This document shows positions 1-5,775 of a stretch of 5,775 bases of DNA, one piece after another; the stretch's first letter is position 1; every line of letters starts with the position of its first letter. Made by a program: the position numbers and the translations under genes. The notes under the pieces are model-generated. The model searched no databases and was not told where the DNA came from. It saw only the letters and a program-made list of their open reading frames with translations. The stretch is from an uncultured Collinsella sp. (lineage in GTDB: Bacteria; Actinomycetota; Coriobacteriia; Coriobacteriales; Coriobacteriaceae): NCBI GenBank assembly GCA_900549555.1, contig UROO01000111.1:1-5775 (forward strand), given 5' to 3'.

Positions 1-28
1 GGCAGCGTCAGATGTGTATAAGAGACAG
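1..28 (+). other. Illumina Nextera/Tn5 sequencing adapter (not genomic)
   Basis: Bases 10-28 are the 19-bp Tn5 mosaic end AGATGTGTATAAGAGACAG, and bases 1-9 (GGCAGCGTC) are the preceding part of the Nextera Read 1 adapter. Both are identical to the commercial sequence as I know it. A natural Tn5/IS50 end is unlikely, because the mosaic end is a synthetic hybrid and the adapter-specific bases sit directly before it. Genomic sequence therefore begins at about base 29. The bases should be trimmed; they interrupt the 3' part of nadE. Confidence 0.97.
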
Positions 29-1878
29 CGCTTAAACTGTTGGGCAAAGAAGCGACGATAGAACGTACGTAGCCACGTGTGGACGGTCTTGGCGTCGTAG
101 ACGCCCTCGAAGCTCTTGAGCGCCATGCGGTAGATCTTGCCCGGCTCAAAGCCAAAACGCAGCAGGTAGTAGAGGAAGTAGTCGTGCAGCTCGTACGGAC
201 CCACCAAATCCTCAGTCTTCTGCGCAATCTCGCCGTCGCCCGTGGGCGGCAGAAGCTCGGGGGACACCGGTGTATCGAGGATGTCGAGCAGCGTCTCGGC
301 AATACGCCCGCCAAAGACATCGGCAGCATAACGCACCAGATGGCGCACAAGCGTCTTGGGCACGCTCGCGTTGACGGCATACATGCTCATGTGGTCGCCG
401 TTATAGGTAGCCCAACCGAGTGCCAGCTCCGACAAGTCGCCCGTGCCGATGACAAAACCGCCAGCCTGGTTGGCCAGATCCATCAGAATCTGCGTGCGCT
501 CGCGGGCCTGGCTGTTCTCGTAGGTCACGTCCTGCACGGTCGGATCGTGTTCTATGTCCTTGAAGTGCTGCTCCACAGCCGCGTGGATCGAAACCTCGCG
601 GAAGCTCACACCCAGGTCGCGAGCGAGCGACTCAGCGTTCGACTTGGTACGATGCGTCGTGCCAAAGCCGGGCATGGACACGGCCGTGATACCGGTGCGC
701 GGCAGCCCCAGTGCATCGAAGGCGCGAACTGTCACGAGCAGTGCCAGCGTGGAGTCCAGGCCGCCCGAAAGACCGATGACTGCAGCCTTGGTACCCGTAT
801 GGGCAAGGCGGGTCTTGAGGCCGGCGGTCTGCAGGTCGAGGATGGTCTCGCAACGCTCGGCCAGGTCGCCATGGTCGGCCGGCACAAAGGGCGCACGGGG
901 GAAGACACGGTCGATGCCGAGTGCATCGTGCAGGACAGGTTCGTCTGCCAGCACGCCCTCAAACGAAAATTCAACGGTCGTGGCCTCCGGCGCATCGTCC
1001 GCGCGCGTCCACGTCGTTGAGCGACGGCGCTCGGCAACCAGGCGGTCAAGGTCAACGTCGGCGACGGCCATATCGCAGGTGAGGAGCTTCGTGACGGCGA
1101 GCTTGGAGCCGTTTTCGTAGATAAGGTTCTCGCCTGCAAAGACCATATCGGTCGTGGACTCGCCCTCGCTCGCATCCGCATAGGCATAGGCGCAGTACAG
1201 GCGCGCGCTCTGATTGGAGATGAGACTGCGGCGATAGTCTGCCTTACCGATAATCTCATCCGAGGCCGACGGGTTGAGAATCACCGTCGCACCGGCAAGC
1301 GCCATCTCGGTCGAAGGCGGCGCCGGCACCCACAGGTCCTCACAGACCTCAACGCCCAGCACCAGGTCCTCGGCGCCCTCATCACAGCAGCGGTAGACAA
1401 GCCCCGAACCCAGCGGAACTGGACCCTGACCGGCAAATTCAACCCACACGGGATCCGCAGGCGCCGGAGCAAACCAGCGGCGCTCGTAGAACTCGCCATA
1501 GTTGGGCAGATACTTTTTGGCCGTAAGACCCAAAAGCTCGCCCGCGCAGCACACGGCGGCGCAGTTGTAGATATTCTCGGCAACTGCAACGGGAAGACCG
1601 ATGGTAAAGACAATCGGCAGCTCACGAGTCTCGTCGAGGATATGTACCAGAGCGGCCTCACAGGCATGCAGCAGCGTGCGGTTATGGAACAGGTCGGCCG
1701 CGGTATAGCCGCACAAGTTGAGCTCGGGCAGCACCAGCGCGCGAACGCCGCGCTCGGTAGCCTCGCGAACAGCCGCCAGCGCAACCCCGGCATTGCCTTC
1801 GACATCGGCCACGCGAATCTGCGGCGACGCCGCCGCCACACGCAAAAAGCCATCAGACTGAGAAAGGTGAAGATTCAT
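29..1878 (-). CDS. nadE: Glutamine-dependent NAD+ synthetase, 3' end truncated by adapter
   Basis: This enzyme makes NAD+ in the cytoplasm from deamido-NAD+, ATP and glutamine, the last step of NAD biosynthesis. About 617 codons are visible in one open frame. Residues 1 to about 290 are a nitrilase-type glutaminase domain with the Glu-Lys-Cys triad: E52 (LVLPELNLCGY), K121 (AKKYLPNYGEFYE) and C179 (GVEVCEDLW). E52 and K121 fall at the same numbers as in the Mycobacterium tuberculosis enzyme, which supports this start. Residues from about 330 are the synthetase domain, with the ATP-binding P-loop SGGLDST at 371-377, then GTGDLSELALGW (478-489), YNGDHMSMY (492-500) and KTEDLVGPYELHDYF (554-568). 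The ATG at 1878-1876 has a GGGAG ribosome binding site seven bases upstream. The frame runs to FAQQFKR and then into the adapter; relatives continue for roughly 25-40 residues. It is transcribed away from the membrane-protein gene. Nothing indicates a catalytic defect. Confidence 0.96.
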
Positions 1879-1885
1879 AAGAATG

Positions 1886-1890
1886 CTCCC
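1886..1890 (-). promoter_or_regulatory. Ribosome binding site of nadE
   Basis: On the minus strand GGGAG stands seven bases before the ATG at 1878-1876. It fixes the start of nadE and agrees with the conserved numbering of the glutaminase catalytic residues. Confidence 0.75.
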
Positions 1891-1959
1891 GTGCGTAGAC
1901 GCCATTCACAACAATTAGCAAGCCCTATTGTAGTTCAACCGCCGGGTGTAACCGCATCC

Positions 1960-1972
1960 CACCAACTTGGTG
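1960..1972. repeat. Short perfect inverted repeat, possible operator
   Basis: CACCAACTTGGTG is a perfect palindrome of two 6-base arms around a single central C. It lies in the divergent intergenic region, where a regulator could affect either promoter. A similar half-site, CTGGTGGG, occurs at 2024-2031. Thirteen-base palindromes arise by chance, and I cannot name a regulator that binds this sequence. Confidence 0.3.
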
Positions 1973-2068
1973 AGCTATTGATGAGTTGATGGTATCTGTT
2001 AAATGTCACGTACGATTCACATCTGGTGGGTACCCTGATGGCTACATGAAACGAAGCAGATTTACACC

Positions 2069-2075
2069 GGGAGGG
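2069..2075 (+). promoter_or_regulatory. Ribosome binding site of the membrane-protein gene
   Basis: GGGAGGG lies six bases before the ATG at 2082. In-frame alternatives upstream (TTG at 1986, ATG at 1989, ATG at 2046) have no comparable site at proper spacing, so this site decides the start at 2082. Confidence 0.75.
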
Positions 2076-2081
2076 TCCCGC

Positions 2082-3035
2082 ATGACAACCAAGTACACCG
2101 ACGCGCCGCGCACGCGCGTCATGACACCATCCGCGCTCAACAACGGCGTTCACGAAAACCATTCCATCGGACAGACCATGGCCATCGCGCCCAAAAAGGG
2201 CCTGTTCGATGACATTTCCATTCCCCAGATCATCGCCGGCGCCGCAGCCGCCGCCACGAGCGTCGCGCTTGCTTCCAAGATTGGTATTGCCGGTTCAGTA
2301 ATTGGCGCCGCCGTGAGCTCGGTCATCACCGTTGTGTCCTCGCAGGTCTACCGCCACTTTATCTCTGCCAGCGCCAAAGCCCTCAAAGGTACGCACGCCG
2401 ACGTCGACTACCCCGCCGGCGCCTATGAGCCCGTTGAGTTTAATGCCGAGGAGCACCTGGGCGGCGCCGCGACTACCCAGGAGATGCGCCAGATTGCGGG
2501 GCGCGCGACCACGGCGCGCGTTGCCCCCGACAGCTTGCGCGCCAAGGCGGCGGCAGAGCGCAGCCAGACGCAAAAGAAGGTCATCATCTTCTCGATCGCC
2601 ATCGCCATCGTCGCGGTCATCGCCTGCACCGGCGCCATCCTTATCACCACTGCCGGTGAGGGTCTGGGCGAGCGTCCCGAGCCAATCCTGTCGTCGCGCA
2701 CGACCGAGAGCGATGCAAATGGCAACACCCAGTCGCAGGATCAGCAGGCACAGACGGACGATACGCAAGACAGTTCTACCTCTGCCAATTCGTCCTCGAA
2801 CACCCAAAACCAATCGCAGGGCGCCGATTCCTCTACGGCCAACAGTGGCACGCAATCCAGCACGACTGACTCAAGCCAAACGACTGACGGCTCTCAACCG
2901 AGCACAGGCGACCAGACGAGCGGCAATGCATCGGGCACGGGATCTACCGACAATAGCAACACCAACAGCTCGAGCGGAACCGCTTCTGGCACGGCATCAG
3001 ACAGCTCGAGCCAAGACACGGCATCGGGCAACTAA
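2082..3035 (+). CDS. Uncharacterised membrane protein with a long Ser/Thr/Asn-rich tail
   Basis: The product is 317 residues and I do not recognise a named family. Residues 1-45 are polar. Residues 48-88 form a Gly/Ala/Val-rich hydrophobic stretch broken near SKIG (65-68), either a helical hairpin or a glycine-zipper-like segment. Residues 91-165 are polar and probably cytoplasmic. KK at 166-167 precedes a clear transmembrane helix at about 168-190. By the positive-inside rule the rest should be outside the cell. The tail after R206 has 111 residues drawn only from Ser, Thr, Asn, Gln, Asp, Gly, Ala and single Glu and Pro, with no basic, aromatic or Cys residue. There is no LPXTG motif, lipobox or cleavable N-terminal signal. 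I recall similar IPQI...AG...VIGA segments in other actinobacterial hypothetical proteins, but this is unverified. An ATG at 2046 in the same frame would add 12 residues but lacks a good ribosome binding site. A hairpin follows the stop, so the gene is probably transcribed alone. Confidence 0.88.
   Translation: MTTKYTDAPRTRVMTPSALNNGVHENHSIGQTMAIAPKKGLFDDISIPQIIAGAAAAATSVALASKIGIAGSVIGAAVSSVITVVSSQVYRHFISASAKALKGTHADVDYPAGAYEPVEFNAEEHLGGAATTQEMRQIAGRATTARVAPDSLRAKAAAERSQTQKKVIIFSIAIAIVAVIACTGAILITTAGEGLGERPEPILSSRTTESDANGNTQSQDQQAQTDDTQDSSTSANSSSNTQNQSQGADSSTANSGTQSSTTDSSQTTDGSQPSTGDQTSGNASGTGSTDNSNTNSSSGTASGTASDSSSQDTASGN
2700..3032 (+). repeat. Low-complexity coding tract (Ser/Thr/Asn/Gln-rich tail)
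   Basis: This is the DNA for the tail of the preceding membrane protein. It is degenerate rather than a strict tandem array. Short in-frame direct repeats are visible, for example ACAGCTCGAGC at 2965-2975 and 3001-3011 (36 bases, 12 codons apart), and ACGGCATC at 2991-2998 and 3018-3025. Mixed Ser codons (TCT, TCC, TCG, TCA, AGC, AGT) suggest selection on composition rather than a recent repeat expansion. Confidence 0.6.
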
Positions 3036-3069
3036 GCACGTTTGTCTCTCATAGATAACCGACCTGCAT

Positions 3070-3102
3070 AACGGGCGCGAACCGGCAACGGTCGCGCCCG
3101 TT
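3070..3102 (+). terminator. GC-rich hairpin after the membrane-protein gene, probable intrinsic terminator
   Basis: AACGGGCGCG (3070-3079) pairs with CGCGCCCGTT (3093-3102), A3080 is bulged, ACCG (3081-3084) pairs with CGGT (3089-3092), and GCAA closes the loop as a GNRA tetraloop. The stem is therefore 10 plus 4 base pairs. It starts 34 bases after the stop codon. Only TTT (3101-3103) follows, so the U-tract is poor and termination may be incomplete or aided by Rho. It separates the two plus-strand genes. Confidence 0.65.
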
Positions 3103-3136
3103 TACCTTGGGCGACGAGATGGCAAGGCCCGTGCGA

Positions 3137-3145
3137 TGGTAAGAT
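3137..3145 (+). promoter_or_regulatory. Possible extended -10 promoter for the following gene
   Basis: TGGTAAGAT fits the extended -10 pattern TGn followed by a TATAAT-like box (4 of 6 matches). It lies after the upstream hairpin and would place transcription start near 3152, about 20 bases before the start codon. No good -35 box is visible 17 bases upstream, which extended -10 promoters can tolerate. Confidence 0.35.
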
Positions 3146-3160
3146 GCTTTGGTGTGTAAA

Positions 3161-3166
3161 GAGGAG
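3161..3166 (+). promoter_or_regulatory. Ribosome binding site deciding the start at 3174
   Basis: GAGGAG (within AAAGAGGAG) lies seven bases before the ATG at 3174. An in-frame ATG at 3144 would add ten residues, but it lies upstream of this site, overlaps the putative -10 box and has no site of its own. Confidence 0.8.
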
Positions 3167-3173
3167 ATTTGCC

Positions 3174-4481
3174 ATGAGCAAGACAATAGTTACGCCCACG
3201 CTATCGCTGGGCAACCACATCTATCTGTATCGTCTGCTGCGCGACGCGATTGGTTGCGGCAAGCAAACGTTTATGACGCAGGTCGAGGAGGCGCTCGCCG
3301 ACGGCGACATGACCGCTTATGACCTGGGCTTCGAGTCCACGCGCGAGCTGCTCGAGGAGCTCGACGACTGCATTAGACTGACCGTCTTTAAGGGCGGTCG
3401 CCTGTATGCCACCGTCATCGCCAACGATACCTGGGATGCCGCCCTTGCCAAGGGCGAGGACAAGCCCAAGGCAGCCAAGGGAGCCAAGCAGTCCTACAAA
3501 AAGAAAAAGCGCGGTGAGAAGGACCTCAAGGCCGTGCGCCCCAAGCACGTTAAGCGCGCCGAGCCCGAGCCCGTGGCCGAAGTCGCTCCGGAGCCCGAGC
3601 CCGAGACAGGGATCGAAGCCGCTATTGAGGTAACGGCAGAAGCCGAAACCGAAATCGCCGCCACGACCGATCCCGAAGTCATGCCAGAGCAGGAAGCCAC
3701 TGCGGAGCTCAACGAGGCTCCCAAGTCGACAACCGAAGAAGCCGCTGACCAGCCTGAGACGCCTGCGTTCCAAAACAGCGATGTCTTTGGCGACGAGGCT
3801 GAGGACGATCAGCCCGAAGAGCCCACAGAACAGGACGCTGCCGAGGCGGCATCGGAGCCCGATGTACCGCAGCCTGCCATCTCACTCACGGTCGTCTATG
3901 ATCCCGAGAACGCCAACGCCGGCATCACCACCATGGCATCCACGCCCATCGAGGCAAAGCCGAGCGTCGAGAACGAGAACGCGACGCAGGTTGAGGTTGA
4001 AACTACAGCTGCAGACGCGCCCGTCACCGTGAAGCCCGCAGATTCCACGATCAAGCCGAAGACGACGCTGAAGCCCGCACCCGTCATCGAATCCGTGCCC
4101 GCCTCTGCTTGCGACCAAATTCCCGCACCGACACCGGCTTCGGTACCCGCAGCGGTCCCAACCCTCGCACCCGCAGCACCGACCATCCCCGAGGACTTCC
4201 CCGTCGATTTCGCAACCGAGGTCTTCTGCCCCGGCCCGCTTCTGCACCAGCTGTCGACCTATCTCCCCTACGGCGCCGACACGCTCGGCATCGTCGGCGA
4301 GTACTACTGGATCGCCCGCGAGCGCGGTACCATCGAGGCCGCGCGAAACCGCGCAAGCTTCCCTCTGCGCTACACGCAGGCCGGCGAGCGCCACGAAGTC
4401 ACCGTGCGCATCCGCCGCAACACCACCGGCGGTCTCGGAGCCGCCTGGACCATCGATAAAGTCGAGCCTTCTACCAAGTAA
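3174..4481 (+). CDS. Uncharacterised three-part protein: small N-terminal domain, disordered middle, small C-terminal domain
   Basis: The product is 435 residues and I do not recognise a named family. Residues 1-92 look like a compact fold (SLGNHIYLYRLLRDAIG, then LGFESTRELLEELDD and VFKGGRLYATVI). The pattern of a helix, a Gly-Phe turn, a Leu/Glu-rich helix and a terminal beta pair resembles LOTUS/OST-HTH winged-helix domains, which bind RNA in known cases; this is inference only. Residues 97-128 are strongly basic, 15 of 32 being Lys or Arg. Residues 129-235 are acidic and rich in Glu, Ala and Pro, with EPEP repeats; residues 280-340 are Pro/Ala/Thr-rich. Both stretches should be disordered. 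Residues 341-435 look folded again (FCPGPLLHQLSTYLPYG, EYYWIARERGTIEAARNRA, HEVTVRIRRN). No signal peptide or membrane segment is seen, so it is probably cytoplasmic. The charge layout suggests nucleic-acid or ribosome binding. It is convergent with ettA and shares a terminator with it; no operon is implied. Confidence 0.88.
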   Translation: MSKTIVTPTLSLGNHIYLYRLLRDAIGCGKQTFMTQVEEALADGDMTAYDLGFESTRELLEELDDCIRLTVFKGGRLYATVIANDTWDAALAKGEDKPKAAKGAKQSYKKKKRGEKDLKAVRPKHVKRAEPEPVAEVAPEPEPETGIEAAIEVTAEAETEIAATTDPEVMPEQEATAELNEAPKSTTEEAADQPETPAFQNSDVFGDEAEDDQPEEPTEQDAAEAASEPDVPQPAISLTVVYDPENANAGITTMASTPIEAKPSVENENATQVEVETTAADAPVTVKPADSTIKPKTTLKPAPVIESVPASACDQIPAPTPASVPAAVPTLAPAAPTIPEDFPVDFATEVFCPGPLLHQLSTYLPYGADTLGIVGEYYWIARERGTIEAARNRASFPLRYTQAGERHEVTVRIRRNTTGGLGAAWTIDKVEPSTK

Positions 4482-4482
4482 C

Positions 4483-4525
4483 AAAAAGGGACGATAACCC
4501 TCAAGGTTATCGTCCCATTCTCGTT
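4483..4525. terminator. Bidirectional intrinsic terminator between the convergent genes
   Basis: GGGACGATAACC (4488-4499) pairs perfectly with GGTTATCGTCCC (4505-4516), a 12-bp stem with a CTCAA loop. Read on the minus strand the stem is followed by TTTTTG (complement of 4482-4487), a good U-tract, so it should end ettA transcription efficiently. Read on the plus strand it is followed by ATTCTCGTT, a weaker tract, with the stem beginning seven bases after the TAA at 4479-4481. Confidence 0.88.
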
Positions 4526-4542
4526 AGGCCACCTGAGCTCGA

Positions 4543-5775
4543 CTAGTCGCGCGTGAGCTTGCGGTGAATACGATGCGGCTGGGCTGCATCCTCGCCCAGG
4601 CGCTCGATGCGGTTGGCCTGATAGGCCTCGAAGTTGCCCTCGAACCAATACCAGTTGCCCGGATTCTCGTCGGTGCCCTCCCACGCCAGAATGTGCGTGG
4701 CGACGCGGTCCAGGAACATACGGTCGTGGCTAATGACCACCGAGCAGCCCGGGAACTCGAGCAGCGCCGCTTCGAGCGAGGACAGCGTCTCGACGTCGAG
4801 GTCGTTCGTGGGCTCGTCGAGGAGCAGCAGGTTGCCGCCCTGCTTGAGCGTGAGTGCCAAGTTCAGACGGTTGCGCTCGCCACCGGATAGTACGCCAGCG
4901 CGCTTCTGCTGGTCCTGGCCCTTAAAGCCAAAGCTCGCCACATAAGCGCGGCTCGGAACCTCAGTCTCGCCGACCATCATGTGGTCCAGGCCATCCGAGA
5001 CGACCTCCCACAGGTTCTTATCGGGGTCGATGCCGGAACGGTTCTGGTCGACGTAAGAAATCTTGACGGTCTCGCCCACCTCGAGCTCGCCCGAAGTCAG
5101 CGGCTCCAGACCCACAATCGTCTTGAACAGCGTGGTCTTACCGACGCCGTTGGGGCCGATGACGCCCACGATGCCGTTGCGCGGCAGGGTGAACGAAAGG
5201 TCGTCGATAAGCACGCGGCCATCGAACTCTTTGTGCAGGTGATGGGCCTTGAGCACCTTGTTGCCCAAACGCGGGCCCACAGGAATGCGAATGTCGGTCC
5301 AGTCGAGCTTCTGGCTTGCGCGGGCCTCGGCCTCCATCTCCTCGTAGCGAGCCAGACGGGCCTTGTTCTTGGCCTGGCGAGCCTTGGGCGAGCTGCGTAC
5401 CCACTCGAGTTCGGCCTCCATGCGCTTGGCGAGCTTGGCATCGCGGTTGCCCTGCGCCTCGATACGGGCAGCCTTGGTCTCCAGATACGTGGAGTAGTTG
5501 CCCTTGTAGGGATAAAGGTGGCCGCGGTCGACCTCGCAGATCCACTCGGCAACGTTATCCAGGAAGTAGCGATCGTGCGTGACGGCAAGCACCGCGCCCT
5601 GGTAGTTGTGCAGGAAGTGCTCGAGCCACAGGATCGACTCGGCGTCCAGGTGGTTCGTGGGCTCGTCGAGCAGCAGCAGGTCGGGAGCCTCGAGCAGCAG
5701 CTTGCACAGGGCCACACGGCGGCGCTCGCCGCCGGAAAGCACGTTGACCGGCATGTCGGAATCGGGCAGCTGCAG
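4543..5775 (-). CDS. ettA: ABC-F translation factor EttA (energy-dependent translational throttle), N-terminus outside the window
   Basis: This ABC-F ATPase has no membrane domain. In Escherichia coli EttA binds the ribosomal E site and gates the first peptide bond according to the ATP/ADP ratio. The visible 410 residues (numbered from the right edge) begin in the first nucleotide-binding domain: LSGGE 13-17, Walker B with DEPTNHLD 37-44, switch His in THDRYFLDNVA at 67. A charged helical linker follows at about 95-165 (ELEWVRSSPKARQAKNKARL), the P-site-tRNA interaction motif. The second domain is complete: Walker A GPNGVGKTT 207-215, LSGGE 296-300, DEPTNDLD 320-327, switch His 350. Segments such as LDAESILWLEHFL, EMPSRAYV-like EVPSRAYVASFGFKG and LLEFPGC...SHDRMFLDR match E. 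coli EttA closely from memory, favouring EttA over Uup or the resistance ABC-F types. E. coli EttA has 555 residues, so about 150, including the first Walker A and the Arm, lie beyond the edge. The stop is TAG at 4545-4543. No defect is visible in the conserved motifs. Confidence 0.95.
   Translation of the reverse strand: MQLPDSDMPVNVLSGGERRRVALCKLLLEAPDLLLLDEPTNHLDAESILWLEHFLHNYQGAVLAVTHDRYFLDNVAEWICEVDRGHLYPYKGNYSTYLETKAARIEAQGNRDAKLAKRMEAELEWVRSSPKARQAKNKARLARYEEMEAEARASQKLDWTDIRIPVGPRLGNKVLKAHHLHKEFDGRVLIDDLSFTLPRNGIVGVIGPNGVGKTTLFKTIVGLEPLTSGELEVGETVKISYVDQNRSGIDPDKNLWEVVSDGLDHMMVGETEVPSRAYVASFGFKGQDQQKRAGVLSGGERNRLNLALTLKQGGNLLLLDEPTNDLDVETLSSLEAALLEFPGCSVVISHDRMFLDRVATHILAWEGTDENPGNWYWFEGNFEAYQANRIERLGEDAAQPHRIHRKLTRD

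Larger units (their letters stand above)
1879..2081. promoter_or_regulatory. Divergent intergenic region between nadE and the membrane-protein gene
   Basis: These 203 bases separate two divergently transcribed genes and are visibly more AT-rich than the flanking genes, so they should hold promoters in both directions. For nadE the best -10 candidate is TACAAT on the minus strand (1932-1927), with no convincing -35 at normal spacing. For the plus-strand gene, TTGATG at 1978-1983 followed after 15 bases by TTAAAT (1999-2004) is one weak pair, and TTGATG at 1986-1991 with TACGAT at 2011-2016 (19-base gap) is another. A 13-base inverted repeat lies at 1960-1972 between the candidate promoters. 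The short open frames crossing this region have no ribosome binding sites and were not accepted as genes. Confidence 0.5.

Noticed and set aside
10..28. Tn5/IS50 transposon end
   Set aside because: The 19-bp mosaic end is an engineered sequence, and it is joined to Nextera-specific bases at the very edge, so it is a library adapter rather than an insertion element.
79..1120. Long plus-strand open frames (313 and 188 codons) opposite nadE
   Set aside because: They are antisense shadows of a GC-rich gene. The minus-strand frame carries unmistakable NadE catalytic motifs, and the plus-strand products show no recognisable domain.
632..1853. Minus-strand open frames of 73, 175 and 190 codons within nadE
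   Set aside because: They are in the other two minus-strand frames and encode Arg/Pro/Ser-rich low-quality peptides. The nadE frame is continuous across all three, so they do not indicate a frameshift.
2028..2035. GGGTACCC palindrome as an operator
   Set aside because: Eight bases is too short to distinguish from chance, and it does not match a known operator.
1935..2162. 75-codon minus-strand frame across the divergent intergenic region
   Set aside because: It overlaps the start and ribosome binding site of the plus-strand gene and has no convincing ribosome binding site or recognisable sequence.
2332..3054. 240-codon plus-strand frame overlapping the membrane-protein gene
   Set aside because: It is an out-of-frame Arg/Pro/Ala-rich translation. 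The accepted frame has a strong ribosome binding site and a coherent transmembrane design.
3882..4484. 200-codon minus-strand frame opposite the second plus-strand gene
   Set aside because: It is a Gly/Arg-rich antisense shadow with no ribosome binding site, and it overlaps the shared terminator region.
5770..5775. CTGCAG (PstI site) exactly at the right edge as a cloning junction
   Set aside because: The ettA frame continues through it with normal sequence (LQLPDSD), and a six-base site is expected by chance. There is no vector sequence.

Overview
The window looks like the end of an assembled contig from a high-GC Gram-positive gut bacterium. The best guess is class Coriobacteriia (Collinsella-like). 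This rests on the GC-rich codon use, the strong purine-rich ribosome binding sites and the general character of the four proteins; it is an inference from memory, not a database match. Bases 1-28 are not genomic: they match the Illumina Nextera (Tn5) Read 1 adapter, so the left edge is an untrimmed library artefact.

The layout is four genes in two strand pairs. On the minus strand from the adapter to 1878 lies nadE, the glutamine-dependent NAD+ synthetase. It has its start, its whole nitrilase-type glutaminase domain and most of its synthetase domain, but its last few dozen residues are cut off. A 203-base divergent intergenic region (1879-2081) separates it from a plus-strand gene (2082-3035). 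That gene encodes an unrecognised membrane protein with Gly/Ala-rich hydrophobic segments, one clear transmembrane helix and a 111-residue Ser/Thr/Asn/Gln/Asp/Gly/Ala tail. A GC-rich hairpin (3070-3102) follows.

A second plus-strand gene (3174-4481) encodes an unrecognised three-part protein: a small folded N-terminal domain (possibly a LOTUS/OST-HTH-like winged helix), a Lys-rich then acidic and Pro/Ala-rich disordered middle, and a small folded C-terminal domain. It converges on the minus-strand gene ettA (4543 to the right edge), an ABC-F translation factor whose first roughly 150 residues lie outside the window. A perfect 12-bp stem between them is a shared terminator, strongest for ettA.

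nadE (NAD+ biosynthesis) and ettA (ribosomal energy sensing) are housekeeping genes. No shared pathway or operon links the four genes: the two plus-strand genes are separated by a hairpin and each flanking gene runs in the opposite direction. No tRNA, rRNA, insertion sequence, CRISPR array or phage gene was seen. The parts most worth following up are the two uncharacterised plus-strand proteins and the adapter artefact, which creates a false C-terminus for nadE.
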